A stretch of DNA of 5,737 nt from DATAYF01 sp036272735 (GTDB lineage: Bacteria > Chloroflexota > Ktedonobacteria > Ktedonobacterales > Ktedonobacteraceae), in the NCBI GenBank assembly GCA_036272735.1, contig DATAYF010000273.1, positions 1 through 5,737 on the forward strand, in the 5' to 3' direction. This document shows, piece after piece, positions 1-5,737 of this stretch (its first letter is position 1; each line of letters starts with the position of its first letter). The notes under the pieces were generated by a model. The model was not told the DNA's origin. It made no database searches and saw only the letters and a program-made list of their open reading frames with translations. The position numbers and the translations under genes were made by a program.

Positions 1-494
1 CGCAGATGAACAGTATCCGCATCCAACTGCTCAAGCCTGATCAAGCAGAGGAAACCTGGGGCTTCGTGACCAAAGAACACCGCCTGTTGTGGGGCCTGCC
101 CAAAGAGCATGTGTTTGATGCCGCAATGATTGCCACACGGGGCAACCAACCGGTGTTTCACACGACCCGTGTCATTGTGAAGAGAGGTATTCCAGAGGGG
201 GATTATCAGCAAACCAAAGGAAAGCACAGCGAGCAACGCGTGACCACAGGCAAGATCATGGGATTCCGCACGTTCGACAACGTGCGCTATCGTGGTCAGG
301 AGTATTTTATCACGGGCAGAATGGCCACAGGCTATGCGATCTTGATGGATATTCATGGCAACAAAGTTGCTTTAAAACCTATTCCGAAGTTCGAGAAAAT
401 GAAGCGGCTGAGCGCCCGTTCTTCCTGGATGATTGGTGACAACGTGTTTGATGACCGCATGAAGGACGCGTGCGGCGTTCATCCACGAGGTTGA
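1..494 (+). CDS. iscB: IscB RNA-guided nuclease, C-terminal part (5' end outside window)
   Basis: This is the C-terminal portion of an IscB protein, the transposon-encoded nuclease that uses an omega-RNA guide and is the ancestor of Cas9. The frame is open to the left edge, so the ATG at 6 is probably internal; full-length IscB is about 400 residues or more. Numbering from that ATG, residues 20-41 form the post-HNH segment, with VTKEHR, then GLPKEH, then the RuvC-III motif HxxDA (H35, D38, A39), the same spacing as Cas9's last RuvC motif. Residues 85-121 match the C-terminal target-adjacent-motif-recognition region typical of IscB: GFRTFDNVRYRGQEYFITGR, then a GY and an HGNKV. The bridge helix, RuvC-I/II, HNH and the omega-RNA (normally 5' of iscB) lie outside, so activity cannot be judged. 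The gene ends 56 bases before the kinase start. No frameshift is seen in the visible part. The family call is by recalled motif similarity, not a search. Confidence 0.85.
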   Translation, partial: QMNSIRIQLLKPDQAEETWGFVTKEHRLLWGLPKEHVFDAAMIATRGNQPVFHTTRVIVKRGIPEGDYQQTKGKHSEQRVTTGKIMGFRTFDNVRYRGQEYFITGRMATGYAILMDIHGNKVALKPIPKFEKMKRLSARSSWMIGDNVFDDRMKDACGVHPRG

Positions 495-509
495 AGACCT
501 CGTGGTTTT
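483..509 (+). terminator. Hairpin at iscB stop codon, terminator-like or element-end hairpin
   Basis: The sequence CCACGAGGT (483-491) pairs perfectly with ACCTCGTGG (497-505) around a 5-base loop, TGAAG, giving a 9-bp stem with six G-C pairs. The iscB stop codon TGA (492-494) sits inside the loop. Four T residues follow (506-509), so the form fits a modest intrinsic terminator. The same structure also fits the subterminal hairpin that TnpA recognises as single-stranded DNA in IS200/IS605 elements. The hairpin is certain from the sequence; which role it plays is not. Confidence 0.6.
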
Positions 510-534
510 CTCACCACACTTTTATAAAAAGCAT

Positions 535-541
535 AAAGGAG
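535..541 (+). promoter_or_regulatory. Ribosome binding site of the kinase gene
   Basis: AAAGGAG lies 9 bases before the ATG at 551. This fixes the kinase start at 551 rather than at the earlier in-frame ATG at 470, which lies inside iscB, has no comparable site and would add 27 residues unlike any kinase N-terminus. Confidence 0.85.
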
Positions 542-550
542 CACCTGCGC

Positions 551-3010
551 ATGAGCCAAATTCCTCAACGCATTGGGAAATATGAATTGCAGGAGATTCT
601 GGGGCGTGGGGGGATGGCTGAAGTATGGAAAGCTTTTGATACTCAATTACATCGCTATATTGCTATAAAGTTACTGCATGCAAATTTACAGGCTGATCCA
701 GATTTTATCTCTCGTTTTACTCATGAAGCGCAGATGGTCGCAGCCCTGCGCCACCCAAATATTGTACAAATCTATGACTTTCATACCTCTGAACTAGCTG
801 CGACTGAAGAGACCACTGCCTATATGGTTATGGAGTATATCAAAGGGAAGACCCTGGATCATTATATCCGTACTACTTCACGTCAGAAGAACTTTCCTTT
901 GGCCAGAGATATTATTCGGCTCTTTACACCGATTAGCCTGGCTTTAGATTATGCACATCAGCAAGGCACAATCCATCGTGATATCAAACCGGCCAATATT
1001 TTGCTTGATCAAAATAATCGGACGCGTAATCCAATGGGTGAGCCGATTCTTTCCGATTTTGGCCTGGCTAAGGTGATGGATGCTCCATCTCAAACGGTTG
1101 CTGGAGTTGTGTTTGGCACACCCCTCTATATTGCTCCAGAGCAGGTGCAAAATCGACCGATAAGTAACCGTACCGATCTCTATTCTTTGGGCATTGTCCT
1201 CTATGAACTGTTTACTTCCAGGCCTCCGTTTCATGGTGATAGTTCGAGCGCTATTATGCTCCAGCGTGTTACTGATGAGCCTACTGATCCACGAAGCATC
1301 AACCCTGACCTCTCCTCTGCGTTATCAGAAGTGCTCATCAAAAGCATCGCTAAAGATCCACAGGATCGTTTCCCCACCGCAGCCGCGATGATCGCTGCAT
1401 TGGCGCAGGCACTTGACCTCCCTATACCAGAAGATGTACGACTGGCACTTGCTTCGATAAACAAAGCCCAGGTTTCAACGAATGACGCTCTACCAATTGA
1501 CCAGGAAGCGGCAACGATAGCTGCTGCAATTCCTACTGATACTCCCGCTCATCAGCAGATAGACCGGGCTGTTGATAACGATGCTGATGGATCCGATGTT
1601 CTCACGGCAGAAAGGACGCAGGCTGCTAGCGATCCCACATATTTGCCAGATTCCGAACCACCATTGAGGGGAACCGCAATCAGTGAGAAGACTATGTCTG
1701 CTGAGATCCTTTCCTCGCGCCAGACTACTCCTCCCCAAGCTCGCCGACAATTGTCTAGTGGCGATGAGCAGCGATCTGAATCAGGTGCTCAAAGCGATGC
1801 CAGGGAGGGACATATACCGTCATATAGATCAGGCACGCGAAAACGCGGGAGAATGCGTCTAGTGATCGCGGCCCTATTGATTGGTATCCTGATTGTAGCA
1901 GGATCAGGCGCGTTCTTTCTGCGGCAAACGCCGCATAAGACTATTGCGACCACCGGTACAACTACCACTATTGGGCAGGCTTTCTTTGTCAGCAATATAA
2001 GCACGAACCAGGATACAGTGCAGGGAGCCAACAGCAAATTAGAAATCAATCTCAAATCCGTTCCGGCCCCTCAGCATGGTAAAAGCTATTATGCGTGGTT
2101 ACTGCCTGATAAAAATAATCCTGAGGGAACTCCTATCCTCCTGGGACAACTTACGGTGAAAAATGGGAATGTCCATTATATCTACGCAGGTGATACAAAT
2201 GCCTCGGATTTGCTCATAACGACCAGTCGTTTTCTGATTACCGAAGAAAGTTCCACGGTCACGCCGGATATCCCTTCTCCCGATCTCAATGCCTGGCGCT
2301 ATTACGCAGAGATTCCTCAGACGGTACCCGCCGGTCAGCAGTATAGTTTGCTTGATCATCTCCGTCACCTGCTGGCGAAGGATCCCGAGCTTATGGCCTT
2401 ACATATTTCCGGTGGATTGGACGTTAGAACGAACCAGAATATTCGTGCAATGGCTCAGTGGTCGCAAGCGGCACAGAGCGATTGGAAGGCAAAGAAATTT
2501 GACGCGATGCGCCAGCACGTAGCATCAATTCTTGATTATCTTGATGGGGCCACGTATGTCAAGCAAGATGTGCCAGCGGGTATCCCTCTCTACGTTAATC
2601 ACCTGGATGCTCAGGTCGGTTTGCTTAAAATTGATTCCGGCAGTCAGGCTCCTACCAGCTATTTGTATCATATTGCGCTTCATCTCAATGGCGTGATTTC
2701 CTCGCCTGGCTCTACGCAGTATCAGCGTTCATTAGCGGTGCAGATCAACACAGGTCTCAATAATGTGAAGGTAGAGTTAGGGCAAACACGGCAAGATGCT
2801 ATTCGACTGGTGCACATGAACGATACCCAACTGGCTCAGTCCTCGTCTCTCGCTCTCCTGAAGGACATGGTGGCGCAGACCAACGTCGCCTACCTGGGCT
2901 CGGTAGACGCTGCCACGCACCAGGTCAAGAAAATGGGTATGGCACAGATTTATCAGGATAGCCAGCGGTTAGCTACTTTCGAGATCAAACCGTATCATCA
3001 TAGCTCATAA
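551..3010 (+). CDS. Transmembrane Ser/Thr protein kinase with RskA-like extracytoplasmic region
   Basis: This is an 819-residue eukaryotic-like (Hanks-type) kinase that transfers phosphate from ATP to Ser/Thr of proteins. The kinase domain covers residues 9-288. It has the glycine loop GRGGMAEV (18-25), catalytic Lys K40 in AIK, helix-C E59, the HRD loop IHRDIKPAN (141-149, D144 and N149), DFG (169-171) and APE (195-197). All key residues are intact, so it should be active; T182 and T190 in the activation segment are candidate autophosphorylation sites. Residues 290-434 are a low-complexity, Ser/Thr-, Gln- and acid-rich linker ending in a basic stretch (R427-R436). One membrane helix follows (about 435-457), so residues 458-819 should lie outside. 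No PASTA repeats are present; 476-590 resembles the anti-sigma-K factor RskA C-terminal domain (YYAWLLPD, then LGQL, then a Pro-rich turn). Residues 595-815 form a further helical domain I cannot name. The start at 551 is set by AAAGGAG. The next gene follows 73 bases later and is probably co-transcribed. The position resembles M. tuberculosis pknF beside Rv1747, though its outer domain differs. Confidence 0.96.
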   Translation: MSQIPQRIGKYELQEILGRGGMAEVWKAFDTQLHRYIAIKLLHANLQADPDFISRFTHEAQMVAALRHPNIVQIYDFHTSELAATEETTAYMVMEYIKGKTLDHYIRTTSRQKNFPLARDIIRLFTPISLALDYAHQQGTIHRDIKPANILLDQNNRTRNPMGEPILSDFGLAKVMDAPSQTVAGVVFGTPLYIAPEQVQNRPISNRTDLYSLGIVLYELFTSRPPFHGDSSSAIMLQRVTDEPTDPRSINPDLSSALSEVLIKSIAKDPQDRFPTAAAMIAALAQALDLPIPEDVRLALASINKAQVSTNDALPIDQEAATIAAAIPTDTPAHQQIDRAVDNDADGSDVLTAERTQAASDPTYLPDSEPPLRGTAISEKTMSAEILSSRQTTPPQARRQLSSGDEQRSESGAQSDAREGHIPSYRSGTRKRGRMRLVIAALLIGILIVAGSGAFFLRQTPHKTIATTGTTTTIGQAFFVSNISTNQDTVQGANSKLEINLKSVPAPQHGKSYYAWLLPDKNNPEGTPILLGQLTVKNGNVHYIYAGDTNASDLLITTSRFLITEESSTVTPDIPSPDLNAWRYYAEIPQTVPAGQQYSLLDHLRHLLAKDPELMALHISGGLDVRTNQNIRAMAQWSQAAQSDWKAKKFDAMRQHVASILDYLDGATYVKQDVPAGIPLYVNHLDAQVGLLKIDSGSQAPTSYLYHIALHLNGVISSPGSTQYQRSLAVQINTGLNNVKVELGQTRQDAIRLVHMNDTQLAQSSSLALLKDMVAQTNVAYLGSVDAATHQVKKMGMAQIYQDSQRLATFEIKPYHHSS

Positions 3011-3083
3011 AAATGAGGTTCGCTCGCTGTTCAATACCGGGGATTATGAATACATGCACGATTATATATTGTGAGGAAAGAGC
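3011..3083 (+). other. Short intergenic gap between kinase and FHA-ABC exporter genes
   Basis: This 73-base gap holds no convincing hairpin followed by T residues and no paired -35/-10 boxes at proper spacing. The AT-rich TATATT at 3065-3070 lies too close to the start codon to be a normal -10. The absence of a terminator supports one operon for the two genes. Confidence 0.6.
3073..3077 (+). promoter_or_regulatory. Ribosome binding site of the FHA-ABC exporter gene
   Basis: GAGGA (inside GTGAGGAAAG) lies 6 bases before the GTG at 3084. An in-frame TGA at 3072-3074 blocks any earlier start, so GTG 3084 is the first possible initiator of this frame and has a good site. Confidence 0.8.
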
Positions 3084-5737
3084 GTGGAAAGCAAAAAGGC
3101 ATTAAATGGTGTGGCAACCATTCATTTTCTCAATGGGCCGCTTGCCAATAAAAGTGTCGTTGTAGAGAAAGCAACCGCGTCACTTGGACGTGGGAAGCAG
3201 AACGATATTGTCGTGTTAGATTCGAGTGTGTCCAGGCAGCATGCTAATATTCGCCAAATGGATGGTGCATGGATCATCGAGAATCTCTCGCAAAGTAGCT
3301 ATGTGACGATTAATAAGCAACCAGTGGATCAACAGGGAGTTTTGCAGCACAATTGTATTGTTGGCCTTGGTGCGGATATACACTTTGTCTTTCTTGTCGA
3401 ACAAGCGGTGATAGAACAGCAATCACCCCCTACTGAGACGATAAAACAGACGCTATCCCTTGATCAACGGATGCCCCTCAATGTGCCATCTGGCGCTTCC
3501 CCTACCGATACAGTGATCGCTTTGAGAGGAGATAGTGGCGTTGGTGTGCCTGTACTCACTGTGAGCAGCACTATCCATAGTGATGTGCAGACGCATGTAT
3601 TGGATAAACCTGTGCTCAGTATTGGACGCGATGTGAAAAACAACATCGTGATCAAAGAGCCAATTGTCTCGCTCTGGCATGGACAGATCGTACGGGAAGG
3701 AGATGCGCTCGTCTTCGTCCATCCGCACACATCACGGGAGAAGACGCTGAATGGCCTGTGGTATCAGGGACAGCATATCCGTGGTGATCAGCAGTTCCGC
3801 AAGCAACTTATCAATGGAGATATATTTCGTATCGGCGACGAACACGGCACGCTGGTCACGCTTACGTATGATGATGGTAGCGGGCGGGACAATGAAGTGC
3901 TGCCAGAGATGCGGCCGGTGTCCCTAAACGTCGAGCGGCTTACGCTTGGACGCGTTGCAGCTAATACCATCGTACTCGATCATCCTCAAGTCTCAGGACA
4001 TCATGCGGTGCTGGAGAAAGTAGCGGGTGGCTATCGCGTGATTGATAATCATAGTACGAATCATGTGTACGTCAATGGAGAACGTATTACTGAGCATCTG
4101 TTGCACACTGGTGATGAGATTCGTATTGGGCCGTATCGGCTTATCTATACCGGAACCGAGCTGAGGCAATATGATGAGAGTAATCATATTCGGATTGATG
4201 CGCTACACCTGACGAAAATAGCGCAGACCAACGTTATTCTGCTCAATGATATTTCGCTCGCGATTCCCCCACGGAAGTTTGTCGCTATTGTTGGTGGTTC
4301 TGGTGCAGGGAAGTCTACCCTCATGGATGCCCTCAATGGGCTGCGTCCCGCATACCAGGGGCAAGTCCTTTACAATGGTGTTGACTACTACCGTAATCAT
4401 GCGACATTTAATACACAGCTTGGGTATGTGCCGCAGGATGACATTGTGCACCGGGACCTGACTGTGGAGCGGGCGCTTTACTATGCTGCCAGGTTGCGTC
4501 TCCCCAGCGACTTTACGAAAGAGCAGATCAAGTGGCGTATTGATGAGGTCCTTGAAGATGTAGAGATGACGGATCGACGCACTCTATTAGTGAGTAAGCT
4601 TTCTGGCGGCCAGCGAAAACGTGTGTCAATTGCCCTTGAATTGCTCGCCAACCCGGGTATTTTCTTCCTGGATGAGCCTACTTCGGGCCTGGATCCCGGC
4701 CTGGATCGTAAAATGATGTCACTTCTGCGCAGATTGGCAGATAGAGGGCGAACTGTTATCCTGGTTACTCATGCTACAAATAATATTAATACCTGCGATT
4801 ACGTCTGTTTTCTGGCGCAAGGGGGTCGCCTTGCCTACTTTGGTCCGCCAAACGAGGCAAAGAACTTCTTTGAAAAGACCGATTTTGCCGAGATTTATAG
4901 TGTGTTGGAGCCAACAAAGGATCAGGCGGATATTCCCGAGCAGGCGGCAAAGCGCTTCCGGGCATCAACTGATTATCAGCGCTATGTCGCTGGACCTCTC
5001 AAGCAAGCACAGGCAGAGCAAACGCAGCAAGTACTGGGGAAAACATCGTCGTCAGAAGCAAAGAAAGCGGGGAAAACATTCAGGAGAGGCCATGGCTGGT
5101 CTCAATTTTTGCTGCTCTCGACACGTTGCGTAGAACTGCTCAAAAATGACACTGGCAACTTACTCATTCTGCTCTTGCAGGCGCCAGTTATTGCTATCAT
5201 GATTGTGTTGATGATGCGTTTTGAGGTAGGCCAGGGTCTATTTAATGCCAATAAGATTGTGCAATGTAGCACGCAGATTACCACACCGTCAGGGCCCCTT
5301 GTGTTGCCTCAGTCGAGGCCAGGACAACAAATTGATTGTCAAGCCATACATATGTTTTTACAGACGAATCCCCAGGGCCAGGCTTTTGTGCGGAGCAAAG
5401 GAGGGCTGGAGCAAGCGTTACAGGACTTCACTGTTCCAGGTCCGGGTGCAGATGCACAAAAGATCCTGTTTATTATGGCCTTCTCGACGGTACTGTTCGG
5501 CTGTGTGAACGGAGCGCGTGAGATCGTCAAGGAGTCCGCCATCTACAGACGTGAGCGGGCAGTTAACCTAGGCTTACTCCCATATATGTTCTCGAAAATT
5601 GTCGTGCTGGGAGTGTTCTGCCTTTTCCAGAGTGCCATACTCGTTTTTGTGATGGAATTAGGTGAACCGCTGCACCAGGGTATCTTTCTGCCGCCGATAA
5701 TAGAGACCTATATCACTATAGCTTTGACGTCGTTGGC
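3084..5737 (+). CDS. Triple-FHA ABC exporter, ATPase-permease fusion (3' end outside window)
   Basis: At least 884 residues are present and the frame stays open to the right edge. Three FHA (phosphothreonine-binding) domains come first: residues about 25-105 (GR 35-36, S50-H53), 170-260 (GR 181-182, S196-H199) and 280-357 (GR 289-290, S304-H307, STN 324-326). The ATPase domain, about 369-600, has Walker A GGSGAGKST (404-412), Q-loop Q451, signature LSGGQ (506-510), Walker B IFFLDE (526-531), D-loop SGLD (534-537) and H-loop H563, so it should hydrolyse ATP. VPQDD and the ATPase-before-permease order are ABCG/White-like. The ABC-2 permease begins near 690, with helices about 692-711, 793-812, 833-857 and a fourth at the edge. 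Helices 1 and 2 are separated by a long outer loop (about 712-792) with Cys 728 and 752. Such half-transporters dimerise. The layout matches M. tuberculosis Rv1747, which has two FHA domains and is a substrate of the neighbouring kinase PknF. Export of a lipid or cell-envelope compound is a guess by analogy; the substrate is unknown. Confidence 0.96.
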   Translation, partial: MESKKALNGVATIHFLNGPLANKSVVVEKATASLGRGKQNDIVVLDSSVSRQHANIRQMDGAWIIENLSQSSYVTINKQPVDQQGVLQHNCIVGLGADIHFVFLVEQAVIEQQSPPTETIKQTLSLDQRMPLNVPSGASPTDTVIALRGDSGVGVPVLTVSSTIHSDVQTHVLDKPVLSIGRDVKNNIVIKEPIVSLWHGQIVREGDALVFVHPHTSREKTLNGLWYQGQHIRGDQQFRKQLINGDIFRIGDEHGTLVTLTYDDGSGRDNEVLPEMRPVSLNVERLTLGRVAANTIVLDHPQVSGHHAVLEKVAGGYRVIDNHSTNHVYVNGERITEHLLHTGDEIRIGPYRLIYTGTELRQYDESNHIRIDALHLTKIAQTNVILLNDISLAIPPRKFVAIVGGSGAGKSTLMDALNGLRPAYQGQVLYNGVDYYRNHATFNTQLGYVPQDDIVHRDLTVERALYYAARLRLPSDFTKEQIKWRIDEVLEDVEMTDRRTLLVSKLSGGQRKRVSIALELLANPGIFFLDEPTSGLDPGLDRKMMSLLRRLADRGRTVILVTHATNNINTCDYVCFLAQGGRLAYFGPPNEAKNFFEKTDFAEIYSVLEPTKDQADIPEQAAKRFRASTDYQRYVAGPLKQAQAEQTQQVLGKTSSSEAKKAGKTFRRGHGWSQFLLLSTRCVELLKNDTGNLLILLLQAPVIAIMIVLMMRFEVGQGLFNANKIVQCSTQITTPSGPLVLPQSRPGQQIDCQAIHMFLQTNPQGQAFVRSKGGLEQALQDFTVPGPGADAQKILFIMAFSTVLFGCVNGAREIVKESAIYRRERAVNLGLLPYMFSKIVVLGVFCLFQSAILVFVMELGEPLHQGIFLPPIIETYITIALTSL

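Larger units (their letters stand above)
1..514 (+). mobile_element. Right part of an IS200/IS605-like IscB element
   Basis: iscB genes are normally cargo of IS200/IS605-superfamily elements, which lack terminal inverted repeats and carry short hairpins near each end. Here a perfect hairpin (483-505) overlaps the last codons of iscB and is followed by TTTTC and then TCAC at 511-514. Many IS200/IS605 right ends have this layout: a hairpin overlapping the end of the nuclease gene, then a short spacer, then a tetranucleotide at the cleavage point. Placing the right boundary after 514 is an inference. No tnpA transposase is visible, and the left end and target site lie outside the window. Confidence 0.45.

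Noticed and set aside
470..550. Upstream in-frame ATG at 470 that would extend the kinase by 27 residues
   Set aside because: It lies inside iscB and the hairpin, lacks a ribosome binding site, and the added residues do not look like a kinase N-terminus. ATG 551 has AAAGGAG at a 9-base distance.
3065..3070. TATATT as a -10 box for a separate exporter promoter
   Set aside because: A start site from it would fall in the ribosome binding site, and there is no -35-like hexamer at 16-18 bases upstream.
3013..3105. 30-codon open frame beginning just after the kinase stop codon and overlapping the exporter start
   Set aside because: There is no ribosome binding site before its ATG and its product is unremarkable. 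A coupling leader peptide is possible but nothing in the sequence supports it.
3453..3730. Two overlapping antisense open frames of about 90 codons
   Set aside because: They lie wholly opposite the FHA2 coding region of a clear sense gene, have no ribosome binding sites and show no recognisable protein features.
4771..5133. 120-codon + strand open frame in another phase within the exporter gene
   Set aside because: It overlaps the ATPase-to-permease linker, where the main frame has intact ABC motifs and predicted helices on both sides. It is a shadow frame, not a frameshifted fragment.
1..5737. CRISPR arrays, tRNA or rRNA genes, riboswitches, tandem repeats
   Set aside because: Reading through the window gave no regularly spaced repeats, no cloverleaf or rRNA-like segments and no recognisable riboswitch core. 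The only noncoding stretches are 495-550 and 3011-3083.

Overview
The window looks like a piece of chromosome from a Ktedonobacteria-type member of the Chloroflexota. The grounds are a eukaryotic-like Ser/Thr kinase with a large non-PASTA extracytoplasmic half, a three-FHA ABC exporter, and an IscB gene lodged among housekeeping genes. This placement rests on protein style remembered from that group, not on a marker gene, so it is moderate confidence only. All genes read on the + strand and gene density is high.

Layout. Bases 1-494 are the 3' end of an iscB gene, the RNA-guided HNH/RuvC nuclease carried by IS200/IS605-like elements. It closes with a perfect 9-bp hairpin (483-505) whose loop contains the stop codon. 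This is probably both a terminator-like structure and the subterminal hairpin of the element's right end. Bases 551-3010 encode an 819-residue transmembrane Ser/Thr protein kinase: an N-terminal kinase domain, a disordered linker, one membrane helix, and an extracytoplasmic region whose first part resembles the C-terminal domain of anti-sigma factor RskA. After a 73-base gap with no visible terminator, a gene starting with GTG at 3084 runs off the right edge. It encodes three FHA domains, an ABCG-like ATPase domain, and the first part of an ABC-2 type permease.

How the parts may work together. FHA domains bind phosphothreonine, and a Ser/Thr kinase next to an FHA-ABC exporter is the arrangement of Mycobacterium tuberculosis pknF-Rv1747. 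The simplest reading is a two-gene module: the kinase senses something outside the cell, then phosphorylates itself and/or the exporter, and FHA binding gates or clusters the exporter. The transported substrate cannot be read from the sequence. The mobile element ends only a few tens of bases upstream of the kinase start, so it may have altered how this operon is transcribed.
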